From positions 1 through 64,000 of the forward strand of contig NZ_QJRI01000172.1 of assembly GCF_003254565.1 (NCBI RefSeq): a stretch of DNA of 64,000 nucleotides. The letters are read 5' to 3'. Within the stretch, counting starts at the first letter, position 1. Each line of letters opens with the position of its first letter. This stretch comes from Flavobacterium nitrogenifigens. Its GTDB lineage: Bacteria > Bacteroidota > Bacteroidia > Flavobacteriales > Flavobacteriaceae. Both the position numbers and the translations under genes were made by a program. The notes beneath the pieces are model-generated. The model did no database searches. It was not told the DNA's origin and was given only the letters and a program-made list of their open reading frames with translations. Of this stretch, positions 43,412 through 50,431 are shown in pieces.

Positions 43412-43861
43412 ATGAGTTTACAAACACAAATCATGGACGAAATTAAAACGGCCATGAAAGCAAAAGATACAGTAGCTTTAGAAGCATTAAGAGCTGTTAA
43501 ATCTGAATTATTATTGGCTTCAACTGCTTCTGGATCTAAAGAAGATTTATCAGAAGATGAAGAGATTAAATTACTTCAGAGATTGGTTAAAACTCGTAAA
43601 GAGAGCGCAAGAATCTTTACAGAGCAAAACCGTCCAGATTTAGCAGAACCAGAATTGGCTCAAGTTGCTGTAATCGAGAAGTTTTTACCAGCTCAGTTGA
43701 GCGAAGAAGAAGTAGAAGCTGTAGTTGCAAAAATCATTGCTGAAACAGGAGCTTCTGGAATTGCTTCAATGGGTAAAGTAATGGGATTGGCATCTGCTCA
43801 ATTAGGCGGAACGGCTGAAGGAAAAACCATTTCTACAATTGTGAAAAAATTACTGTCGTAA
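43412..43861 (+). CDS. GatB/YqeY-domain protein
   Basis: The protein has 149 residues, a stand-alone YqeY domain. Recognisable segments are MDEIKTAMKAKDTVALEALRAVKSEL, KTRKESARIFTEQNRPDLAEPELAQVAVIEKFLP and GASGIASMGKVMGLASAQLGGTAEGKTISTIVKKLL. The domain is related to the tRNA-binding tail of GatB; stand-alone YqeY proteins have no settled function, though a link to tRNA or aminoacyl-tRNA handling is assumed. It lies after ftsZ in this genus and directly before tRNA-Arg. Confidence 0.9.
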   Translation: MSLQTQIMDEIKTAMKAKDTVALEALRAVKSELLLASTASGSKEDLSEDEEIKLLQRLVKTRKESARIFTEQNRPDLAEPELAQVAVIEKFLPAQLSEEEVEAVVAKIIAETGASGIASMGKVMGLASAQLGGTAEGKTISTIVKKLLS

Positions 43862-43863
43862 TT

Positions 43864-43975
43864 TTTAAATTCCAATAAAGAAATTCCAAATTCCAAATTG
43901 GAAAGTTCAATATATAAATTCCAAATTCCAATACTAAACTTGGAATTTGGGATTTTAAAAATTGAAAATTTAAAT
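43864..43975. repeat. AATTCCAA-family repeat before tRNA-Arg
   Basis: Several AAATTCCAA units are present. CCAAATTCCAA (43921-43931) and TTGGAATTTGG (43940-43950) form a perfect 11-base inverted repeat followed by GATTTT. It can act as a terminator of the yqeY gene. Confidence 0.65.
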
Positions 43976-43981
43976 ATTTTT

Positions 43982-44055
43982 GACCTCGTAGTTCAACTGG
44001 ATAGAATATCAGATTTCGGCTCTGAGGGTTGGGGGTTCGAACCCCTCCGGGGTCA
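43982..44055 (+). tRNA. tRNA-Arg (anticodon TCG)
   Basis: The acceptor stem GACCTCG pairs with CGGGGTC (44048-44054), with A44055 as discriminator. The D-arm GTTC/GAAT, the anticodon stem TCAGA/TCTGA with loop TTTCGGC (anticodon TCG, arginine CGA codon) and the T-arm GGGGG-TTCGAAC-CCCTC all fold. The 3' end of this tRNA is the reference copy of a repeat that recurs three more times downstream. Confidence 0.93.
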
Positions 44056-44067
44056 CTATAAAAAAAA

Positions 44068-44105
44068 TGAAAGCCTGAGAATATTGATTCTTAGGCTTTT
44101 TTTGT
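44068..44105 (+). terminator. Terminator of tRNA-Arg; first copy of the recurring 3'-end module
   Basis: GCCTGAGAAT ATTG ATTCTTAGGC (44073-44096) with a T run. The stretch 44051-44091, from the last tRNA bases through most of the hairpin, is identical to 45652-45692. Another T-arm-like fragment, GGTTCGAACCCC, lies at 44168-44179. Confidence 0.85.
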
Positions 44106-44201
44106 GGTTCGAAAATTTTCAACATTTTCTTCTAGCTTTAAGAATACCAGTATTTATGGGAGAAATTGGTTCGAACCCCATCATCGCTGTTAGTTGAAAT
44201 T

Positions 44202-44723
44202 TTATATTCTCTTTTCTAATTTAAGTATAACATTTCGATCTTTTGATTGATAATATTTTATTCTAACATAGACATTTTCATCTAGCACTCCTCCTTTTGA
44301 TTTTGCATTATTATAGCCAAAGTCAGATAAATCAAAATCTGAAAATTCAAATTCTACATTTTTAACATTAAATCTTTCAGTATCGTGTCCTGAGTATGGC
44401 ATTCCGTGAAAGTTTTTCACATAACCTTCTATAGATTTTAATCCACTATTTAACATGCTGTAAGTTCGGTATATTTTAATTGTTTGAATAAAGAGCAGAA
44501 ATGCAAAAAAGATTACTGCAACATATTTAATTATTTGTGCATTTGTATTATCAGCGCTTTCGTTTTGTCGAAATAAACTCTGAATCAAATTTCCTTCTTC
44601 ATTTTCATTATTACGGATTTTATTAACTGCTATCCAATAGATAAATAGGGGTATAATCATAAACCATGATTTTTGTATTACGTCCGAAATTCCGAAATCG
44701 TATATAATCTCAAATTGTTTCAT
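44202..44723 (-). CDS. Membrane protein of unknown function, accessory region
   Basis: The protein has 173 residues, with two hydrophobic segments (about 17-34 and 66-83) and a soluble C-terminal part with SIEGYVKNFHGMPYSGHDTERFNVKNVEFEF and YVRIKYYQSKDRNVILKLEKRI. The pattern of small polar linker, VEGxVxxFHPMPxxGH and a closing VRIxY..RNVILKLE is one I have seen in flavobacterial hypotheticals, but I know of no function. It lies after tRNA-Arg on the opposite strand, in A/T-rich sequence, next to the EF-G domain IV-like gene with a 158-base gap. It could be an immunity or signalling membrane protein, which is a guess. Confidence 0.65.
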   Translation of the reverse strand: MKQFEIIYDFGISDVIQKSWFMIIPLFIYWIAVNKIRNNENEEGNLIQSLFRQNESADNTNAQIIKYVAVIFFAFLLFIQTIKIYRTYSMLNSGLKSIEGYVKNFHGMPYSGHDTERFNVKNVEFEFSDFDLSDFGYNNAKSKGGVLDENVYVRIKYYQSKDRNVILKLEKRI

Positions 44724-44881
44724 TAAGTTTGATTTAGAATTTTGGCTAAAGGTTTATGTACAACAGTGGTTTTGGGATTAAATTAAGTCTATCATTAAAA
44801 TTTGTCAAATCTCCCAAATACAAAGCAAATTTTTCATTAAGCCGATTACCGAAATCCTTTGTAGTAATTATTAGTAGAAGA

Positions 44882-45325
44882 TCACTTTCTATAAACATAC
44901 TTGTGATCAGGAATATATAAATTCTCATCAAAAGCATTTATTATTGCTTGTATAGTAGCAATTTCAAAATCTCCTACACTTGAATCAACTGGATGAAAAG
45001 TTGCATCAAGTATCTCAAAATATATATTGACTCTTTCTCCTCTAATAGCTTCTAAATAAGAGATAAAAAAACTTAAAACTTTTTCAATAGCTTCTCGATA
45101 AGCACCTTTTGGAAATTTTTCTTCTTCTAGATGCCAATAGCAAATTGAAGAACCTAACTCCGTTTTTTCGAAAATTTGAATTTTAACATGCCCGTAATGT
45201 GTTCCAGCATGTTTTATATAAATTCCTTCCCCCTCAATTGGAAAATTAATTTCTCTTAATAAAATTTCATTTATTTGATGAAATTCTATAGCTGATAAAA
45301 TTCTTTTAATTTTTGTTCTTTCCAT
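44882..45325 (-). CDS. Stand-alone EF-G domain IV-like protein
   Basis: The protein has 147 residues without signal peptide or GTPase domain. Read against elongation factor G it matches domain IV over almost its whole length. GIYIKHAGTHYGHVKIQI corresponds to the EF-G segment GKFIRQTGGRGQYGHVKI. FPKGAYREAIEKVL corresponds to IPKEYIPAVEKGI, and FEILDATFHPVDSS, then FEIATIQAIINAF, to VTLYDGSYHEVDSS and FKIAGSMAFKEA. The tip histidine of the second loop, which contacts decoding-centre tRNA in EF-G, is retained (FHPVDSS). The protein may therefore bind the ribosomal A site or mimic tRNA, but the role is unknown. It lies in the repeat-bounded accessory region after tRNA-Arg. Confidence 0.75.
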   Translation of the reverse strand: MERTKIKRILSAIEFHQINEILLREINFPIEGEGIYIKHAGTHYGHVKIQIFEKTELGSSICYWHLEEEKFPKGAYREAIEKVLSFFISYLEAIRGERVNIYFEILDATFHPVDSSVGDFEIATIQAIINAFDENLYIPDHKYVYRK

Positions 45326-45629
45326 TTGAGTTTTTATGATTACTCCTATATTTATATATGTACCTGAGGATATCAGACTTACTTACCCTAAATAGATTTG
45401 CCAGACATGTCAAATCTCAGTGTTTACTGATTTTCAAAAATAGGATTTTTATTTCATTAATAATCAAACGGGCTTTTTATTTATTAAGTAATTTTCGTAC
45501 TAACATGAATGTGAATTTGGTGTACTTGTTCCTTTATGAATCGGGAAAGCGATTGTAACCAATAAGGGATGTTAAATTCAAAATAGTAAAATTAGATATC
45601 ATTCAAAATCTTTAAATCTTACAACAAAT
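45326..45629. other. Gene-free stretch in accessory region
   Basis: It holds the leader of the EF-G domain IV-like gene and A/T-rich sequence. A 66-codon open frame on the plus strand at 45358-45558 has no leader, composition or family features of a gene, and I do not call it. Confidence 0.4.
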
Positions 45630-45715
45630 GATTCGAATTCTGTACCGCCAAGGTCACTATAAAAAAAATGAAAGCCTGAGAATATTGATTCTCAGGCTTT
45701 TTTGTGGTTGAAAAA
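45630..45715 (+). repeat. Second copy of the tRNA-Arg 3'-end/terminator module
   Basis: It begins with GATTCGAATTC (T-arm-like), then ends like the tRNA (GGTCA) and runs into the terminator. 45652-45692 is identical to 44051-44091 (41 bases). The hairpin GCCTGAGAAT ATTG ATTCTCAGGC (45674-45697) is perfect, unlike the G-T pair of the first copy. It separates the first cargo unit from the AraC gene. Confidence 0.85.
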
Positions 45716-45731
45716 TACATTCTTAACTTTG
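45702..45731 (+). promoter_or_regulatory. Promoter of the AraC-type gene, partly formed by the repeat
   Basis: TTG at 45702-45704, at the end of the repeat T run, then 19 bases and TAACTTTG at 45724-45731, match the Bacteroidota consensus exactly. Predicted transcription start is about 45738, 55 bases before the ATG. Confidence 0.65.
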
Positions 45732-45792
45732 GTTTCAATATTGGTTTACACATCATGAATCTTTAGTCGAAACGAAATATAGATCCAAAAGC

Positions 45793-46734
45793 ATGACAAA
45801 AGAAGAATCTATTAAAGAGTATTATTTTAGAATAAATAAGAGTATAGATTATATTAAAGAAAACCTTCATGAAGAACTTTCTTTAGAGCAATTAGCTGTT
45901 CTTTCAAATTTTTCAAAGTTTCATTTTCATAGAATTTTTAAGTCAGTTACAGGGAGAACAATTAATGATTTTATTAAAAATGCAAAAATTGAAAGAGCCT
46001 TATTCTTCTTAATGAACAATCCTTCCAAAACGATTAGCGAAATAGCAACTGATTGTGGTTTTTTAAGTATTTCGTCCTTTTCAAGAGCTTTTCGTGAAGT
46101 TAAACAGCAAACACCTTCTGAATGGCGGAAGTTGTATAAAAATAGCAATATCGGTATAATAGATAGCAATATTGGAAAAATGCAGTCCGAAATCGAAAAC
46201 TACCTTGCACTCAAATTAAATAATTTAAAAAATATTGAAATGAGTGAAACTATGAAACTTGATTTTGAAGTCAAAAAACTGGATGCATTTAATGTTATTT
46301 ATATTCGAAATCTGAATATTCACAAACATGATAGTGAGACATTTGAAGATATGTTTAAACAGCTTTTTAGCTGGGCTTCTCCGAGGGATTTGGTAAATTT
46401 TCCTGAAACGAAAGCATTAACCGTCTATAGGAGTAATGCTAATTTAGAAGGAATGCTTCAAGCAGATGTTTGTTTGTCTGTTCCTGAAAAAATAATAGGA
46501 GAAGGAATAATTGGCAATACGACAATAAGTGGTGGATTGTATGCTATTTTCCATAAAGAAGCGCCAATGTCTGAATGCTTTAAAACATGGAATTATATTT
46601 ACGAAGTATGGTTTGAAGAAAATGGGTATCAACCAGATAATAGAAATTTCTTCTTAAGTCATTTAAATGATCCTAAATTGCATCCCGAAAAACATCACAT
46701 TATTGATATTTATATACCAATAAAATTACTGTGA
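45793..46734 (+). CDS. AraC-family regulator with GyrI-like effector domain
   Basis: The protein has 313 residues. The N-terminal AraC/XylS DNA-binding domain (about 10-112) contains two helix-turn-helix units: LSLEQLAVLSNFSKFHFHRIFKSVTGRTI and ISEIATDCGFLSISSFSRAFREVKQQTPSEWRK. The C-terminal domain (about 155-313) has the GyrI-like/effector-binding layout (FEVKKLDAFNVIYIRNLNIHK, then the end IIDIYIPIKL), as in Rob/BmrR-type drug-responsive regulators. No efflux pump or enzyme gene is adjacent to act on. It is the sole gene between two copies of the tRNA-Arg module, with its own promoter. The role is probably sensing a small hydrophobic molecule, by family. Confidence 0.88.
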   Translation: MTKEESIKEYYFRINKSIDYIKENLHEELSLEQLAVLSNFSKFHFHRIFKSVTGRTINDFIKNAKIERALFFLMNNPSKTISEIATDCGFLSISSFSRAFREVKQQTPSEWRKLYKNSNIGIIDSNIGKMQSEIENYLALKLNNLKNIEMSETMKLDFEVKKLDAFNVIYIRNLNIHKHDSETFEDMFKQLFSWASPRDLVNFPETKALTVYRSNANLEGMLQADVCLSVPEKIIGEGIIGNTTISGGLYAIFHKEAPMSECFKTWNYIYEVWFEENGYQPDNRNFFLSHLNDPKLHPEKHHIIDIYIPIKLL

Positions 46735-46909
46735 TAATTATGAAATTGTCATTTAAGATCTCATTTTCCCTTACGGGAATTGGTTTGCGATTTAATTTTA
46801 GAGTAAATTATTTTTAAATATTATATCGAAGTACTTATACTAAAATGTTACTTAAATAGAAAATAGGCATTAGATTATGCAGCTATTTAAAATCCTTAGC
46901 TCTTCTAGT
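46735..46909. other. Non-coding stretch after the AraC gene
   Basis: A/T-rich sequence with no open frame of note. The third module copy starts at about 46910. Confidence 0.4.
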
Positions 46910-46995
46910 AACGATTCGAAGTCTGCACCGTCAATGTCACAATAAAAATTAAAAATCTGAGAATGTCGATTCTCAGATTTTTTTTATGGTTTGAA
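46910..46995 (+). repeat. Third copy of the tRNA-Arg 3'-end/terminator module
   Basis: ACGATTCGAAGTCTGCACCG, then TCAATGTCACAATAAAAATT and the hairpin ATCTGAGAAT GTCG ATTCTCAGAT (46955-46978) with a long T run and ATGGTTTGAAAAT. Against the second copy, the first two base pairs of the stem have both changed, from G-C and C-G to A-T and T-A, so the pairing is kept. Confidence 0.8.
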
Positions 46996-47342
46996 AATCG
47001 ATTTAGAAATGATCTAATTTTAATATATTCTGCATTTACGTAGAATTTAGGTTTAAACGCTGTCAAGTTTTTTTCGTTTTAAGTAATACCATAACTACTT
47101 AAATGATCTCCGTTTTTTATTAGTACATTAAATTTGTAGTAAAAATAATAATGATATATTTGTTTATGAGTGAGTTATTGGTGATTTAAGCTCGCTAATT
47201 TAAAGCTTAAACTTCTGTAATTAATTATTACAATTGCGGTCTTTTTATTGGCAAGATATTCTTAAAAGAAAAATCATATTCAGTTAAAATAATTTTTAAT
47301 GAAGATGCATAATTGACTCAAATAAGCAAAAAAACACAAAAA

Positions 47343-47390
47343 CAACTATTAGTTGCCAGAATACAACTGAAAGTAGTGTAAAAGCAACTA
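47343..47390 (+). promoter_or_regulatory. Direct repeats CAACTA/CAACTG at 21-base steps: probable operator
   Basis: CAACTA at 47343, CAACTG at 47364 and CAACTA at 47385 lie exactly 21 bases apart (two helical turns). The first is part of the perfect palindrome CAACTATTAGTTG. They end 17 bases before the -33 TTG of the XRE-pentapeptide gene. The stretch 46996-47342 before them shows no gene. Confidence 0.5.
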
Positions 47391-47407
47391 AAGGTAGGTG
47401 CTATTTT

Positions 47408-47439
47408 TTGCATCGGGACTAACGGACAAAATAACTTTG
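47408..47439 (+). promoter_or_regulatory. Promoter of the XRE-pentapeptide gene
   Basis: TTG at 47408-47410, a 21-base spacer and TAACTTTG at 47432-47439 match TTG-N17-23-TAnnTTTG exactly. Transcription would start near 47446, 18 bases before the ATG. Confidence 0.75.
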
Positions 47440-47463
47440 TGACATCACAAATACACAAAAATT

Positions 47464-48387
47464 ATGATGCTAAATTCACAATCAATTGGCAATAAAATTG
47501 TCGCAGCAAGAAAGAAAGTAAATCTTTCACAAGCTGAACTTGCACAAAAGGTATCCATAAGTCCTCAAGCAGTTGGTAAATGGGAGCGTGGCGAATCTAT
47601 GCCGGATATCACGACATTAAACCGACTTGCAGAAATTCTGGGTGTTGACCTTAACTATTTCTCTGATAGTTTTCAGACTGAAAAAAATGTAACACCATTT
47701 ATTGAAAAGATTTCTAAAGAAACAGGAGAGAGTGCAAAAAACAATCCAAGTGAAAAATTTGACTGGAATTGGGATATGTCTCAAGGTAATTGGATTGATG
47801 CTGATTTTTCGGGTTTAAAAAACTTAAAGGAAAAATTTAGCTCTTCAAATATGAAGAACTGCAAGTTTATAAAATCTGATTTATCTGGATTAATTCTGGG
47901 AAAAAATAATATTGAAGCGTGCGATTTCTCTAATTCGGACATTAGAAACACCAAAATCCAGTCTTCTAATCTTTCAAACAATCAGTTTAAAAACTGCTAT
48001 TTTATTGATGCTAATATTTTTAAAAGTAATATTGAAAAATGTAATTTTTCTGAAGCTGACTTTTCGGGTGCGGAAATTTTGGAATCAAACTTAGAGAGCA
48101 GTACTGTAAATGATGTCGTATGGAAGTTTACGAAATTTTGCAAATCAAACATTAGTAATATTGTATTCACAGGAGCTTTTGAAGACTGTCATTTTGAAAA
48201 TTGTTCCTTCTATGGAGTTAAATTTCAGGACGCGACAATTTTAAACACTTTTTTTAAGTATAATGATAGATTTAAAAAAGTTCAATTTATTAATTGTAAA
48301 GTTGACAAAATTACTTACGCATTTTTAAAAAACAACCAGGCAAATTTGACCGGAATTTCAATATTAGAAGATATTGACAAACAATAG
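47464..48387 (+). CDS. XRE helix-turn-helix protein fused to pentapeptide repeats
   Basis: The protein has 307 residues. An N-terminal XRE-type helix-turn-helix (about 8-64) reads GNKIVAARKKVNLSQAELAQKVSISPQAVGKWERGE with DITTLNRLAEILGVDLNYF. After a linker, residues about 105-290 form pentapeptide repeats of the A(D/N)LXX/C(D/N)FXX type (CDFSNSDIRNTKIQSSNLSNNQFKNCYF and similar, in shorter quotation). Pentapeptide repeats fold as a right-handed beta helix and in Qnr/McbG proteins mimic DNA. Here the helix may serve as an effector or dimer module of a repressor. Start: ATG at 47464, or the next ATG. It is the only gene in its repeat-bounded unit. Confidence 0.88.
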   Translation: MMLNSQSIGNKIVAARKKVNLSQAELAQKVSISPQAVGKWERGESMPDITTLNRLAEILGVDLNYFSDSFQTEKNVTPFIEKISKETGESAKNNPSEKFDWNWDMSQGNWIDADFSGLKNLKEKFSSSNMKNCKFIKSDLSGLILGKNNIEACDFSNSDIRNTKIQSSNLSNNQFKNCYFIDANIFKSNIEKCNFSEADFSGAEILESNLESSTVNDVVWKFTKFCKSNISNIVFTGAFEDCHFENCSFYGVKFQDATILNTFFKYNDRFKKVQFINCKVDKITYAFLKNNQANLTGISILEDIDKQ

Positions 48388-48417
48388 AATAATCACTGTT
48401 GTGAACATTTCAGACAA

Positions 48418-48500
48418 TCGAGGTCAATAATAAAAAAGCCTGTAAAGCATATATTTTGCAGGTTTTTTTTATGGTTTGAAGATTTTAAGATTCTCTTCTA
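48418..48500 (+). repeat. Fourth, most diverged copy of the tRNA-Arg 3'-end/terminator module
   Basis: GAGGTCAATAATAAAAAAGCC, hairpin CCTGTAAA..TTTTGCAGG, a T run and ATGGTTTGAAGATTTTAAGA. The end, GGTTTGAAGATTTT...TCTTCTAG, resembles the tail of the first copy (44106-44134, GGTTCGAAAATTTTC...TCTTCTAG). It also serves as terminator of the XRE gene and faces the GNAT gene. Confidence 0.65.
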
Positions 48501-48501
48501 G

Positions 48502-49050
48502 TTATTGATTTTTGCTATTTCTTAAAGTGTAAGTTACCAGATTTTTTACATTCTCATGGGTATTGTTATATTTTTTATTCTCCAGTTCAAAGTTCATTTT
48601 CTTTAATATTGATACAGAATTAATATTGTCAGAAGAGGGAAAAGCAGTTATTATTTTTGCTTTTATTTTTTCAAACGCATATTCTATTATTTTTTTGATT
48701 GCTTCGGTCATTATTCCTTTGCCTTGAAATTCACTCAACATTTCATATCCTATTTCTACAATTTCATTTTCAATATCAAAATTCCATAAACAAACTGAAC
48801 CAATTAGGTTGTTATTTTCTTTTTCTGTTATAACCCAATAAATGCATTCATTTCTCGCAATTAAATTTTGCATTTTGATTATATATTCTTCTGCTTTTTT
48901 TAAGCTTGATGAATTTTCTCTTCCAACAAAAGCATTTACAATTGCATCAGAATGTAATTTATGTATTAGAGTGACATCAGTGTTTTCAATGTTTCTTAAT
49001 ACTAATCTTTCGGTAATCAGTTTAGGGAAATCTTTAAAATTCAATTCCAT
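48502..49050 (-). CDS. GNAT-family N-acetyltransferase (RimJ/RimL type)
   Basis: The protein has 182 residues. It opens with FPKLITERLVLRNIENTDVTLIHKLHSD, the RimJ/RimL-like start, and has the acetyl-CoA loop EFQGKGIMTEAIKKIIEYAF (motif A, Q/RxxGxG/A) and AFPSSDNINSVSILKKMNFELE. These enzymes acetylate N-termini of proteins or small amines; the substrate is not predictable. It starts within 10 bases of the end of the fourth module copy on the opposite strand, so its stop lies in or at the edge of that repeat. Confidence 0.88.
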   Translation of the reverse strand: MELNFKDFPKLITERLVLRNIENTDVTLIHKLHSDAIVNAFVGRENSSSLKKAEEYIIKMQNLIARNECIYWVITEKENNNLIGSVCLWNFDIENEIVEIGYEMLSEFQGKGIMTEAIKKIIEYAFEKIKAKIITAFPSSDNINSVSILKKMNFELENKKYNNTHENVKNLVTYTLRNSKNQ

Positions 49051-49204
49051 TCTGTCTTTTTTTGATTTATTTTTTAGGCGAAATTTTGGCTTTTGCTTGA
49101 CACGAATGAGTTAATACTACAGAAAATATCAGACCTATTAATCAATATTTGGCAGATATATCTCATAAACTTTCCAAGGTTTATTATTAAATTGTATTTT
49201 CTTA

Positions 49205-49390
49205 CTATTTCTTTTTAGAATTTTTAATGATGTAATAAACCGAAAATACAAAGACAATGCTATAAATAACTGCCATTGCCGGATTTTCAAATTTTAGATT
49301 ATGAAAGTCAAATTGCTTATACAAGGTCACGCCCAAAATAATGGCTACTATCCAAAAGACGAATGTAATAGGTTGGTTTTTATTTTCCAT
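49205..49390 (-). CDS. Small two-helix membrane protein
   Basis: The protein has 61 residues with two hydrophobic segments (8-24 and 38-55, AVIYSIVFVFSVYYII) and a basic C-terminus (KNSKKK). The start is the ATG at 49388-49390 after an A/T-rich leader. I do not recognise the family; small membrane proteins of this kind are frequent in flavobacteria and are rarely characterised. It lies 39 bases after the start-side end of the next lipoprotein gene on the same strand, so they may share a transcript. Confidence 0.55.
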   Translation of the reverse strand: MENKNQPITFVFWIVAIILGVTLYKQFDFHNLKFENPAMAVIYSIVFVFSVYYIIKNSKKK

Positions 49391-49429
49391 AATTAGATTG
49401 TTGGTTGTTAATTTTTTTTTGGTTCAGAT

Positions 49430-50290
49430 TTATAGTTTATCCTGTTCAGCTCTTAATAGATCAAAAATACTCTCGTTTTTGAAATTCTCCATAAACAAGT
49501 TAATTAGAGGAACAGTTGGGCTTTTTGGATATTTTTTCATGAATCGGTTGAACTCCTGAATATTTTCTGGATAAATATAGTTTTCGTCTGTTGCTCGCTC
49601 TGCAGTTGGTGTATTGTCTTGACCAACAAGATAATCCATCTGGTAATTTTTATATTGCTCTTTTACAGATGCAATCAAATTTGAATCAGGATATTTGGTC
49701 ATGAAATTTTCCCATGAAATTATTCTTTCTCCCAAATCTTTAAAAGAGATAACAAGTCCAGCATCTGCAGAATAAAGCGATTTGCTTTCTTCACTTATTA
49801 AATACAAATAATCTTTATAATCATTCGTAACATAGTTTTTAAAAATCTGATAGTAAAAATCATGAACGGGATCTATTTCAACATATCCTTCGCCAATTTC
49901 AGAAAACTCTAGTTGGTGTTTAGAAAGTTTTTCGCCTAAAAGCTTAACAGCTTTTTTATTGGCCTCATCTTCATTGTAGAATTTATCCAATACTCCAGCT
50001 TCTTTTTCGGCTATTTGCTGTACTAAAGCGGTATTTTCTTCAGAATATTTTTCATACAAAGCATTGGCTTCTTTATTAGAAAGTGTTTTTAATTTGAGAA
50101 TAACTTCATTTTTATTTTTAGAAAATTGTTCTAAAAGTGATTCTGAATTACTGTTTTCTGTTGTTGGAGCGGACTGCTCTTTAATAGTGTTGCTTTTTGT
50201 TTTATTGACGCTAGAAATAGGTTTGTCGTTATTTTTTTTACAGGCAGAAAGTAAAATTCCGAAAGCTAATAACGCAGTTAATCTTCTCAT
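49430..50290 (-). CDS. Lipoprotein of unknown function, helical
   Basis: The protein has 286 residues. A lipoprotein signal (MRRLTALLAFGILLSAC, Cys17) is followed by a Ser/Asn/Lys-rich stretch and a mostly helical domain (about 50-280) with NKEANALYEKYSEENTALVQ and SWENFMTKYPDSNL, whose (M/F)xKYP motif recurs as FMKKYPKSPTVPL. The repeated xxKYPxS motif suggests a tetratricopeptide-like repeat of helical hairpins. The function is unknown. It is monocistronic or heads a two-gene unit with the 61-residue protein; a strong hairpin lies upstream at 50346. Confidence 0.7.
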   Translation of the reverse strand: MRRLTALLAFGILLSACKKNNDKPISSVNKTKSNTIKEQSAPTTENSNSESLLEQFSKNKNEVILKLKTLSNKEANALYEKYSEENTALVQQIAEKEAGVLDKFYNEDEANKKAVKLLGEKLSKHQLEFSEIGEGYVEIDPVHDFYYQIFKNYVTNDYKDYLYLISEESKSLYSADAGLVISFKDLGERIISWENFMTKYPDSNLIASVKEQYKNYQMDYLVGQDNTPTAERATDENYIYPENIQEFNRFMKKYPKSPTVPLINLFMENFKNESIFDLLRAEQDKL

Positions 50291-50345
50291 TTTTGGACTT
50301 GATTTATTACGCTAATATAAAAAATATTTGAAGTATATTTTAGTC

Positions 50346-50381
50346 ATAAAAAAAGGACAAAAAATATTTGTCCTTTTTTTA
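50346..50381. terminator. Bidirectional-type hairpin before the lipoprotein gene
   Basis: AAAAAAAGGACAAA and TTTGTCCTTTTTTT form a symmetrical stem with A and T runs. It ends the Mpo1-like gene (minus strand) upstream. Confidence 0.8.
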
Positions 50382-50431
50382 AATTTCTAATATTTGTTTC
50401 TAGCTCTTGTTCTTTTAGTTGCTGAGAAGCT

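Noticed and set aside
44168..44179. A second complete tRNA after tRNA-Arg
   Set aside because: Only a T-arm-like GGTTCGAACCCC is present; no acceptor, D or anticodon stem can be folded around it.
44746..44937. 63-codon minus-strand frame between the membrane protein and the EF-G domain IV-like gene
   Set aside because: It starts inside the coding end of the latter in another frame, has no leader, and has a composition expected of A/T-rich non-coding sequence.
45358..45558. 66-codon plus-strand frame in the accessory region
   Set aside because: No promoter, leader or recognisable domain; it lies over the upstream region of a divergent gene.
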